From Trueperaceae bacterium (GTDB lineage: Bacteria > Deinococcota > Deinococci > Deinococcales > Trueperaceae), in the NCBI GenBank assembly GCA_031581195.1, contig JAVLCF010000001.1, positions 1 through 37,503 of the forward strand: a stretch of 37,503 nt of DNA, read 5' to 3'. Positions 10,014 to 16,982 of the stretch are shown piece after piece. A program made the translations under genes and the position numbers. The stretch's first letter is position 1; the number at the start of each line of letters is the position of its first letter. The notes beneath the pieces are model-generated. The model made no database searches. It saw only the letters and a list, made by a program, of their open reading frames with translations, and was not told the DNA's origin.

Positions 10014-10871
10014 GTGCGGGACCTCCTCGCGCCTCGCCTCTGGCCGTGGCACCTCCTCGTCGCCTTCGTCTTCGCCCTGTTCGTGACGCTCGGCTTCTGG
10101 CAGCTGGCGCGCCACGGGCAGTTGCAGGAACGCAACGCCCGCCTCGAGGCGCGCCTCGACGCCCCGACCCTGCCCCTCCCCGAACGCCTCGACGGCCTCG
10201 ATCCCGACGCGCCCCCCGGCGCACCCACGAACGCCCGCTACCGCCCCACCCGCGTGGAGGGCGTGTTGCTGCCCGAACACGAGGTGCTGCTGCGCGGCCG
10301 CGCGTACGAGGAACGCCCCGGCTTCCACGTCCTCACGCCGCTACGCCTCGACGCCGCCACCACCGCGGCGCTCGGCGTGCGGGCCGGCACGCTCCTGCTC
10401 GTCAACCGCGGGTGGATCCCCTTCCAGACCGACGACCCGGTCCTCCCGCCGTGGGACGCGCCGTCGGGGCGGGTGGCGGTCGCCGGCTGGTTGGAGCCGG
10501 AGGCCGACCCCCCGACCGGCTTCCTGTCGGGCCTCGCCCCGCGCGACCCGAGCGACGGGCCGCTCGAGCGGATCGCGCGCGCCGACGTCGATCGCCTCGC
10601 GGCGCAGATGCCGGCCCCCCTGCTGCCGTACGTCCTCGTCGCCGAGCGCCTCGCCCCGGCCGGCGCCGGAGCGCCGGCCCGGACCGACGGCGACGTGCAG
10701 GAGGTCCGCACCGGCGTCGACGGGTGGGTGGCGCTCCCGGTCCGCGTACCGACCCCCGAGCCGGAGGGGGGACCGCACCTCTCCTACGCCCTGCAGTGGT
10801 GGAGTTTCGCGCTGATCGGCGTCGTCGGGTACGCCTTCCTGCTCCGCGAGCGGCTGCGCCCGCGGAGCTGA
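10014..10871 (+). CDS. SURF1 family cytochrome oxidase assembly protein
   Basis: Helps insert heme A into subunit I of cytochrome oxidase in the inner membrane. 285 residues with one membrane helix at each end, the SURF1 topology. Family motifs in order: LGFWQLARH near residue 25, RGRAYEERPGFHVLTPL, LLVNRGWIP in the middle, and LSYALQWWSFALIG in the last helix. GTG start 10 bases after ctaB; no clear ribosome binding site, so coupling is likely. The gene ends 7 bp from the convergent transaldolase stop. Confidence 0.93.
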   Translation: MRDLLAPRLWPWHLLVAFVFALFVTLGFWQLARHGQLQERNARLEARLDAPTLPLPERLDGLDPDAPPGAPTNARYRPTRVEGVLLPEHEVLLRGRAYEERPGFHVLTPLRLDAATTAALGVRAGTLLLVNRGWIPFQTDDPVLPPWDAPSGRVAVAGWLEPEADPPTGFLSGLAPRDPSDGPLERIARADVDRLAAQMPAPLLPYVLVAERLAPAGAGAPARTDGDVQEVRTGVDGWVALPVRVPTPEPEGGPHLSYALQWWSFALIGVVGYAFLLRERLRPRS

Positions 10872-10878
10872 GCGGGGG

Positions 10879-12003
10879 TCAACCGGCGCGGGCGTCGGCG
10901 AGGGCGGCGTCGATCGACGCCATCATCGCGTCGAACGGCCCCGTGAACTTCGCGAGGCCCTCGACCTCCAGCGCCTGCGTGACGGCGTCCAGGTCGATGC
11001 CGAGCGCGGCGAGCCGGCCCACCTGCGCGCGGGCCGCCTCCACGCCGTCCTCGATGCGGACCGCCGGGTCCCCCTGCGCGCGGTAGGCGTCGAGCGTCCC
11101 CACCGGCATGGTGTTCACCGTGTCCGGCCCGATCAGCGGTTCGACGTACGCGACGGGGGAGTAGGCGGGGTTCTTCGTGCCGGTCGAGGCCCACAACAGC
11201 CGTTGCGGGCGCGCGCCCGCCGCCGCCAACGCCGCCCAGCGCGGCGAGGCGGTGACCGCCGCGGCGTGCGCGTAGGCGAGCTTGGCGTTCGCCACGGCGA
11301 TCGTGCCCTTGAGGCGTTCGGCGTGCGCGGCCGCCTCGCTGCCGGCGTCGGCGGCGGCGTCGAGGCGGGGATCGACGGCGACGTCGATGCGGCTCAGGAA
11401 GAAGCTGGCGACGCTGGCGACGTCCGGCGTCTCGCCCCGCGCGGCGCGCGCCTCCATCGCCGTGAGGTACGTCTCCAGGACCGCTTCGTAGCGCGCGACG
11501 GAGAACAGCAGCGTGACGTTGACGGGGATGCCGCCCTCGAGGAGGGTGCGGATCGCCGCGAGGCCCTCCTCGGTGCCGGGCACCTTGATGAAGACGTTCG
11601 GGCGCCCCACCCGCGCGAACAGGTCGCGGGCCTCGCGGACGGTGGCGTCCGCGTCGCGCGCCAGGTGCGGACTCACCTCGAGCGACACCCACCCGTAGCG
11701 CCCGTCGCTCGCGTCGAACGTGGGCCGGAACAGGTCCGCGGCGCGGCGGATGTCCTCGATCACCAGCGTCTCGTACACGCCGGTCGCGTCGAGGTCGCTC
11801 GCGGCGAGCTCGCGGATGGCGGCGTCGTAATCGCCGGTCTCCGCGATCGCCTTCTGGAAGATCGCGGGGTTGCTCGTGACGCCGCGCAGGCCGTCGCGCT
11901 CGATCCAGGTGGCGAGGGTGCCGTCCTCGAACCAGGCGCGGCGGATCTCGTCGACGTACACCGATTGCCCGAGCTCGGGCAGGCGGGCCAGGGGGTTGCT
12001 CAT
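10879..12003 (-). CDS. tal: Transaldolase
   Basis: Pentose phosphate pathway enzyme that moves a dihydroxyacetone unit between sugar phosphates through a Schiff base. 374 residues, the longer actinobacterial/cyanobacterial subfamily. Motifs are GVTSNPAIFQKAI near the N-terminus, VSLEVSPHLARD, NVFIKVPGTEEGLAAI, NVTLLFSVARYEAV, FFLSRID, and KGTIAVANAKLAY, which contains the Schiff-base lysine region. The ATG has a strong GGAGGAG five bases upstream, and its start overlaps the stop of the upstream small membrane protein (ATGA). It is the last gene of a three-gene unit. Confidence 0.96.
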   Translation of the reverse strand: MSNPLARLPELGQSVYVDEIRRAWFEDGTLATWIERDGLRGVTSNPAIFQKAIAETGDYDAAIRELAASDLDATGVYETLVIEDIRRAADLFRPTFDASDGRYGWVSLEVSPHLARDADATVREARDLFARVGRPNVFIKVPGTEEGLAAIRTLLEGGIPVNVTLLFSVARYEAVLETYLTAMEARAARGETPDVASVASFFLSRIDVAVDPRLDAAADAGSEAAAHAERLKGTIAVANAKLAYAHAAAVTASPRWAALAAAGARPQRLLWASTGTKNPAYSPVAYVEPLIGPDTVNTMPVGTLDAYRAQGDPAVRIEDGVEAARAQVGRLAALGIDLDAVTQALEVEGLAKFTGPFDAMMASIDAALADARAG

Positions 12004-12479
12004 GGGGTCTCCTCCCGGGGGGCGGGCGTCCGCGCGCGCGGCGCGGCGTCCGTCGTGGCGCTCCGCAGGGGAGCATACGCGTCGCTCGGCACCTCCGCGC
12101 CGGGCGCGGAGGGTGGGGTGGGGGCCGCGTCGCCGTCGCGCGCGGGCAGGATCAGCGTCGCCGTCGCCACGCGGGCCGGTGCGCCGCGCGTGATGCGCAC
12201 CTGCGGGGCGGCCTCTTCGGTCGCGCGGTCGGTGACGCGGTCGGCGGTGGGGTCGGTCGTGCGGTCGGCCGCCTCGAGGGCGGCTCGCCAGCGCCGGCGG
12301 GCGCGGAGCGCGCCGGCGGTCGCGGCGAGCGCCGCCCCCGCCCCGAGGACCGCGACGGGGAGGGCGACGGCGGGCCCCCACTGGAAGCGAAGCCACTCGG
12401 TGGCGAGCGTCACGACGGCGGCGGTCCCCACCAGCACCCCGAACGGCGACGGGGGCTTGGGGGGTGCGCCCGGCGTCAC
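12000..12479 (-). CDS. Small two-helix membrane protein, unknown function
   Basis: 159 residues, not recognised. A Pro-rich N-terminus is followed by two hydrophobic helices (roughly residues 14-30 and 38-58), a basic RARRRWR segment and a long polar tail. The tail contains a small internal repeat of Asp-Arg-Thr/Ala-Thr-Asp units (TTDPTADRVTDRATEE) and ends Pro/Ala-rich. The start is GTG overlapping the RusA-like stop (GTGA); the stop overlaps the transaldolase start (ATGA). The overlaps on both sides are the best evidence that it is a real gene. Confidence 0.65.
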   Translation of the reverse strand: MTPGAPPKPPSPFGVLVGTAAVVTLATEWLRFQWGPAVALPVAVLGAGAALAATAGALRARRRWRAALEAADRTTDPTADRVTDRATEEAAPQVRITRGAPARVATATLILPARDGDAAPTPPSAPGAEVPSDAYAPLRSATTDAAPRARTPAPREETP

Positions 12480-12934
12480 GCGGCGGCCTCCGTGTCGTGC
12501 GCGTCGACGCGGACGTCGACCGCGGGGTCGCCCAGCCGCTGCACGACCCGCAGGTCGCGGATGCAGCCCTTCAGGCCCGCTTCGCCGTCGCGGTCGTCGC
12601 GCAACAACGCGAGGCCGTTCGTCGTGTCGAGCACTTGGCGTCCGCCGACCTTGCGGGCGTACCCGCGGCCGGGCTGCAGGACGTCGAGGAGGGGCTTCAC
12701 GGCCCCGTACTTCGCGTCGGCGTCGAGCAGCCTGCGGGCGGGTCGCCACAGGGTCACGTGCACCGTGCACGCCTCGAGCGGCGCGGCGGGGAGCGCGGGG
12801 TCGAGCGAGGCGCGCGCCAACAACAGCAGTTCGTCGCGCAGCCGGCGGTAGTCCTGGGCGTGCATGCGCATCAGTTCGTTCGGCCCGGGCAGCAGCACGT
12901 CGTCGAGGCGGAGGGTCCAGGTGCGCGTCGGCAT
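12476..12934 (-). CDS. RusA-family Holliday junction resolvase-like protein
   Basis: RusA enzymes are small dimeric nucleases that cut four-way DNA junctions. 152 residues. The signature is visible as D71-A-D73, then K80-PLLD84, then LLRDD (D113/D114), matching the metal-binding aspartates and the lysine of RusA, with about three extra residues between the DxD pair and the lysine. The N-terminal RLDDVLLPGPNELMRMH resembles the family's Asn-rich loop. The start at 12934 is chosen because TATCGT lies 7 bases upstream; an upstream ATG would place that element inside the gene. It heads an operon with a membrane protein and transaldolase. Confidence 0.75.
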   Translation of the reverse strand: MPTRTWTLRLDDVLLPGPNELMRMHAQDYRRLRDELLLLARASLDPALPAAPLEACTVHVTLWRPARRLLDADAKYGAVKPLLDVLQPGRGYARKVGGRQVLDTTNGLALLRDDRDGEAGLKGCIRDLRVVQRLGDPAVDVRVDAHDTEAAA

Positions 12935-12941
12935 CGGGCGC

Positions 12942-12975
12942 ACGATACCGGCCGCGGGCCGGTGGGGCGTATGCT
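12942..12975. promoter_or_regulatory. Divergent leaderless promoters of the RusA-like and YczE-like genes
   Basis: Minus strand: TATCGT (12947-12942), 7 bases before the RusA-like ATG. Plus strand: TATGCT (12970-12975), 8 bases before the YczE-like ATG. Neither start has a ribosome binding site. The whole intergenic space is 49 bp. Confidence 0.55.
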
Positions 12976-12983
12976 GCACGCTC

Positions 12984-13655
12984 ATGGACGCTCACGCGCT
13001 TCGACGCCACGCCCGCACCTCCGCCCGCATCGCGAGCGATCGCCTGCGCCGGCCCGCCTTCTACGGGCGTCTCGTGAAGTACGCCGCGGGCCTGGTGATG
13101 ATGGGCGTCGGGCTGGCGGTGATGCTGGAGGCGGGGATCGGCGTGGGGCCGTGGGCGGTGTTCCACGACGGCATCGCCCGCGTCACGCCGCTCACGTTCG
13201 GGCAGGGCCTCGTGCTGGCCGGCGTCGTGATCGCGGCGCTGGCCTGGACGACGACCGGCGAGCGTCCGGGACCGGGCACGGTCGTGAACATGCTGAGCAT
13301 CGGACCGGTCGTGGACGCCGTCCGCGCGTCGGGCGCCGTGCCGACGCCCGAGGGGCTCGCGGTGGGGACCGCGCAGTTCCTGGTGGGGCTGGCGATCATC
13401 GGGCTGGGGACCGGCGCGTACATCACCGCCCGGTTCGGGGCGGGGCCGCGCGACATGTTCATGCTGGGCCTGTCGCGGCGTCTCGGCATCGAGGTGCGGC
13501 GGGCCCGCACGACGATCGAGGTGGGGGTGTTGATCGTCGGCGTGGCGTTGGGCGGTGCGGTGGGGCTGGGCACGGTCCTGTTCGCGGTCCTGATCGGGCC
13601 GGTCGTGCAGGCCACCCTCCGCCTGTGGGGGCCACGCCCCGTACCGACCGACTGA
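12984..13655 (+). CDS. YczE/YitT-like membrane protein
   Basis: Integral membrane protein of 223 residues with about five or six helices. The pattern AVMLEAGIGVGPWAVFHDGIA followed by a second copy-like AYITARFGAGPRDMFMLGLS is typical of the YczE family (two related halves with a G-xGPWD-type loop). Members are thought to be transporters or accessory membrane proteins; the substrate is unknown. The N-terminus is basic (Arg-rich) and probably cytoplasmic. Start chosen by the leaderless -10. Convergent with the Rieske gene, 45 bp apart. Confidence 0.8.
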   Translation: MDAHALRRHARTSARIASDRLRRPAFYGRLVKYAAGLVMMGVGLAVMLEAGIGVGPWAVFHDGIARVTPLTFGQGLVLAGVVIAALAWTTTGERPGPGTVVNMLSIGPVVDAVRASGAVPTPEGLAVGTAQFLVGLAIIGLGTGAYITARFGAGPRDMFMLGLSRRLGIEVRRARTTIEVGVLIVGVALGGAVGLGTVLFAVLIGPVVQATLRLWGPRPVPTD

Positions 13656-13700
13656 GGGGTCGGCAGGGGGGCGGTTCGGGGTCGGCGGCGCCTCGGCGGG

Positions 13701-14330
13701 TCAGCCTTCGGGCGCCGGTTCGAGCCCGGTGGCGATCAGTTCGCGGCCGTCGGGCCCGTCGCGAACGTCGAGGCGGACGCGGGGCAGCGGCTGGACGGCG
13801 GGGCCCGCGACGGCGCGTCCGGCGCGGGTGGGGTCGAACACGCTCAGGTGGCAGCGGCACACGAACTGGGGGCCGTCGGCGCGGTAGTTGAAGGCGAAGG
13901 CGATCGCTTCGGCGTCGCGGTTGAGGGCGACGACGCAGCCGAGGTGGGTGCAGACCCGCGAGTAGGCGCCGAAGTGCCGGCCGTCCACCTCCCGCGAGCC
14001 GGGGGCGGGGCCGGGGAGGCGCACGGCGATGGCGGGCACCCCCTGGTAGACGAACGTCACCTCGTCCCAGAGGTCCGCGAAGCGGTCGACGGGCGCCACG
14101 AGTTGCGGCGGTCCGTCGTCGAAGGTGGGGGTGGGGTCGGGCCGGCGTTTGAAGAAGTGCACGTTCGCGGCCTGGAACACGCCCCACGCCCCCGCGCCGG
14201 CGGCGAGGAGGACCGGGAGGCGCCACAGCCAGGCGTTCAGGGCGCGGCGTTCCGCGTCGACCGGCGCCTCCGGGTCGCGCGGGGTCGGGTCGCGCGGGGC
14301 GGGATCGTCGTTGGGGGGCGGCGCGCTCAT
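13701..14330 (-). CDS. Rieske [2Fe-2S] protein
   Basis: Membrane-anchored electron-transfer protein of bc-type complexes. 209 residues: a Pro/Asp-rich N-terminus, one helix at about 36-55 and a periplasmic domain. Cluster box I is CTHLGC (C127, H129, C132) and box II CRCHLS (C158, C160, H161), so all four cluster ligands (C127, H129, C158, H161) and the disulfide pair (C132, C160) are present. Box II differs from the common CPCHGS, and the spacing between boxes is about 12 residues longer than in b6f or mitochondrial proteins. It is the last gene of the ccm operon and overlaps the upstream stop (ATGA). No cytochrome b gene is next to it in this window. Confidence 0.92.
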   Translation of the reverse strand: MSAPPPNDDPAPRDPTPRDPEAPVDAERRALNAWLWRLPVLLAAGAGAWGVFQAANVHFFKRRPDPTPTFDDGPPQLVAPVDRFADLWDEVTFVYQGVPAIAVRLPGPAPGSREVDGRHFGAYSRVCTHLGCVVALNRDAEAIAFAFNYRADGPQFVCRCHLSVFDPTRAGRAVAGPAVQPLPRVRLDVRDGPDGRELIATGLEPAPEG

Positions 14331-15913
14331 GGCGCGAAGGTGTCGACCGTCCAGTCGCGGAGCGTGAGGATCGCCTCCTCGCTCAGGGTCGCCTGGTAGC
14401 CGGGCATGAGGCCGCGCCCGTAGCGAATGAGGTTCTCGACGTTCGCGACCCGCGCGACCGAGGGGTTGTCGGTCAACCGGGGGCCGCTGCCCCCCTGCCC
14501 GCGCGCGCCGTGGCACTGCGCGCAGTGGGCGGCGTAGAGGCCGGGACCGTCGGCGACCTGGGTCGCCGACGGTCCCGCGCTCCCGGCGTCCGCCCCGGTC
14601 GCGCCCGCACTCCCGTCGGCCGCGACGGCGCCCATGCCGGGGTCGGGTTCGCCGGCGGCGAGCGCTTCGGCGCGGGCGAGGAGCTGCGGCACGCGCCCGG
14701 GCGCGTCGGCGGCGGCGAGGTGCGCCTCCCACGCGTCGATGGCGGCGTCGTAGTCCGCTTCGGCGAAGGCGGCGTTGCCGAGGAACAACAGGGCGTTCGG
14801 GGGGAGGTCGGCGTCGCGGTCGGCGGCGGCGGTCCGGGCGCGCTCCAGGATCTGCACCGCGTCGGCGGTGGAGCCCCGGAGGAACAGCGCCTCCCCGACC
14901 CGCGCGAGGGCGAGGGGGTCGTTCGGGTCGAACTCGGTGAGGATGCGGAAGTACTGCTGCACCGCGGCGTTGCGGGCCTCCTCGGCCCACAACGCGTCCC
15001 CGAACGCCCGCAGGTCGGCGGCGTCGGGCTCGTCCTCGACCGCGCGGGCGAGCGGTTCGAGGCGGCGCAGGAGCGCCAGGCGTTCGACGACGAGGTCGTC
15101 GGCCTCGACGCCGGGCAACGCCTCGAGCGCCTCGAACGCCTCGAGCGCCTGCAGGTAGGCGCCCTGCTGCAGGTACAGCTCCCCCAGCGACCCGAGGGTG
15201 GTCGGGTCGTCGGGGGCGCGCAGGCGGGCCTGCTCGAGCAGCACCCGCGCTTCGGCGGGGTCGTCCTGCGCGCGGAGCAGCCCGAGGCGCAGGAAGGCGC
15301 GGGCGGGGGCGTCGTCGAACCCCTCGACCGCGCGGGCGTACGCCTCGCGCGCCCCCTCGGGGTCCTGGATCTCCCAGTAGACGTCCCCGAGCGCGGCGTA
15401 CGTCGCGCCGGTCGGGTCGTCCTCCGCGACGCGCTGGGCGTCGCGGATCGCTTGCGCCGCCTCGAGGCGGGCGGCGTCGGCGGTGGTGACGGTGGCGTCC
15501 TGCCCGACGCGGGGCAGGACCCACCCGCCGAGCGTCGCGGCGATGCCGGTGGAGACCACCACCAGCGACACCCACCCCCACGCGACGCGCGGCCCGCGGC
15601 GCGGAGCGGTGGGGGTCGGGGCGGGCGTACCGTCGAGGTCGGCGCGGCGTTCGTCGATCGCCCTGAGGACCTTCGCGGCCTTCGCTTCGTAGCGGGCGTG
15701 GAGTTCCGCGCGGCGGTCTTCGTTCAGGTCGGTGCGGGCGTCGAGCTCGCGGATGGCGGCGAGCAGCGCGCCGCGTTCCTCCTCGAGGTCGGCGAGGAGC
15801 GGGTCGCGCGCGTCGGGCAGCGGGTCCGCGGCGCTGGACCAGACGAGGGGCAGCAGCACGAAGACGGTGAGGGCGAGCGCGACGCCGGCGATGACGAGGA
15901 GCGTCAGGGTCAC
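14327..15913 (-). CDS. CcmI-like TPR protein fused to a cytochrome c domain
   Basis: 528 residues. The N-terminal part has the CcmI/CycH layout: a membrane helix at residues 1-25, a charged cytoplasmic loop (LADLEEERGALLAAIRELDAR and onwards), a second helix at about 108-132, then periplasmic TPR repeats (for example AREAYARAVEGFDDAPARAF, YLQQGAYLQALEAFEAL). CcmI holds apocytochromes for heme ligation. The C-terminal 90 residues are instead a monoheme cytochrome c: C464-AQ-C467-H468 with a likely axial Met503 (GRGLMPGY). Start is GTG overlapping the ccmH stop, with GGAGG six bases upstream. The fusion suggests a chaperone carrying its own electron carrier, or a cytochrome with a docking scaffold. 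Confidence 0.85.
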   Translation of the reverse strand: MTLTLLVIAGVALALTVFVLLPLVWSSAADPLPDARDPLLADLEEERGALLAAIRELDARTDLNEDRRAELHARYEAKAAKVLRAIDERRADLDGTPAPTPTAPRRGPRVAWGWVSLVVVSTGIAATLGGWVLPRVGQDATVTTADAARLEAAQAIRDAQRVAEDDPTGATYAALGDVYWEIQDPEGAREAYARAVEGFDDAPARAFLRLGLLRAQDDPAEARVLLEQARLRAPDDPTTLGSLGELYLQQGAYLQALEAFEALEALPGVEADDLVVERLALLRRLEPLARAVEDEPDAADLRAFGDALWAEEARNAAVQQYFRILTEFDPNDPLALARVGEALFLRGSTADAVQILERARTAAADRDADLPPNALLFLGNAAFAEADYDAAIDAWEAHLAAADAPGRVPQLLARAEALAAGEPDPGMGAVAADGSAGATGADAGSAGPSATQVADGPGLYAAHCAQCHGARGQGGSGPRLTDNPSVARVANVENLIRYGRGLMPGYQATLSEEAILTLRDWTVDTFAP

Positions 15914-16440
15914 GCGCGACCTCCGGTGCCGTCGTCGGCGAGTTCGGCGCGGACGCGCGCGAGGTCCGCGTCGCTGGGGGCGTCCTCCTCCGCGAGGCGG
16001 CGGGCGTTGCGGGTCCAGCGGACCATCAGCGTCGCGAGGCCGAGGACGCCGGCGGCGAGGGCGATGCCGGGCAACCACCAGACGACCAGGTGGATGCCGC
16101 GACGGGGTGGCTCGAGGAGGACCCAGTCGCCGTAGCGTTCCTGGAAGAAGGCGAGGATCTCCGCTTCGCTGCGGCCGTCGCGGAGTTGCGCCTGGATCTG
16201 GTTGCGCATCTCGATGCTGATGCCGGCGCTGCTGTCCGCCACCGATTCGCTGACGCAGGTAGGGCAGCGCAGCTGCTGGGCGATCTCGAACACGCGCGAC
16301 TCGAGCGTCTCGGGGGGCGCCTCGCCGGCGGGGGCGGCCCCCTGCGCGTGCGCCGCGGGGGGGACGAGGAGGGCGACGAGGGCGAGGAGGAGGCCGGCGA
16401 GGGGGGGCATGCGAACGGCGCTCACGCGAACGGCGGTCAC
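15910..16440 (-). CDS. ccmH: Cytochrome c maturation protein CcmH
   Basis: Thiol oxidoreductase that acts on the CxxCH motif of apocytochromes in the periplasm. 176 residues. A signal/anchor helix (LAGLLLALVALLVPPAAHA) is followed by LRCPTC (C59, C62), the CcmH redox motif, then the usual ISIEMRNQIQAQLRDG and FFQERYGDWVLLEPP, and a C-terminal membrane helix. The start is ambiguous: GTG at 16440 overlaps the ccmG stop, another GTG is at 16425, and an ATG is at 16410. None has a good ribosome binding site. A 15-bp tandem duplication creates the two GTG options. Confidence 0.93.
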   Translation of the reverse strand: MTAVRVSAVRMPPLAGLLLALVALLVPPAAHAQGAAPAGEAPPETLESRVFEIAQQLRCPTCVSESVADSSAGISIEMRNQIQAQLRDGRSEAEILAFFQERYGDWVLLEPPRRGIHLVVWWLPGIALAAGVLGLATLMVRWTRNARRLAEEDAPSDADLARVRAELADDGTGGRA

Positions 16441-16982
16441 GAGGGGGTCAACTCCGCGATCTTCTCCTCGAGCAGGTCGAGGGTGACGGGGCCGGTGTGC
16501 TTCTCCATGAGGGTGCCGTCGGCGCGGACGAAGAACGTCTCCGGCACGCCGAACAACCCGTAATCGATGGACACGCGGCTGGCGTCGTCGATGACGTTCG
16601 GGAAGGTGAAGGCGAAGCGGTCGAGGAAGGCGGCGCCCTCGGTGCGCTTGCCGCGGTCCTGGGTCTGGACGCCGACGAACAGCACGTCGTCGCCGTGGCG
16701 TTCCCAGGCGGCCTGCAGGTGCGGGGCTTCGTCGTAGCAGGGACCGCACCAGGTGGCCCAGAAGTTGACGACCAGCGGTCGGTCGCCGAGGTACGTCGCG
16801 AGGTCCAGCGTGGGCCCGTACGTCCCCTGGTAGCGGGGGTAGAGCGGCAGTTCGAACGGCAGCACGTCCCGGTTCAGGCGCGCGCTCTCGACGTCGCGCT
16901 CGTCGCTGCCGTAGAGCAGGCCCCAGAGGAACAAGCCCCCGAGCGACAGGCTGACGGCGAGGACGGTGACGACGCGGATCAC
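16437..16982 (-). CDS. ccmG: Periplasmic thioredoxin CcmG/DsbE
   Basis: Membrane-tethered thioredoxin that supplies electrons to reduce apocytochrome cysteines, itself reduced by CcdA. 181 residues. N-terminal anchor helix at about 3-24; thioredoxin motif WCGPC at C79/C82; the FWATWCGPCYDEAPHL context and the cis-proline region GVPETFFV with the acidic loop typical of CcmG. Starts at GTG overlapping the ccmF stop (GTGA). Followed directly by ccmH. Confidence 0.95.
   Translation of the reverse strand: MIRVVTVLAVSLSLGGLFLWGLLYGSDERDVESARLNRDVLPFELPLYPRYQGTYGPTLDLATYLGDRPLVVNFWATWCGPCYDEAPHLQAAWERHGDDVLFVGVQTQDRGKRTEGAAFLDRFAFTFPNVIDDASRVSIDYGLFGVPETFFVRADGTLMEKHTGPVTLDLLEEKIAELTPS

Noticed and set aside
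12935-12985. Earlier ATG for the RusA-like protein
   Set aside because: The -10 TATCGT would lie inside the gene, and the extra 17 residues do not resemble the family.
13656-13700. Terminator between the convergent YczE-like and Rieske genes
   Set aside because: Only direct repeats of GGGGTCGGC are visible, with no convincing hairpin.
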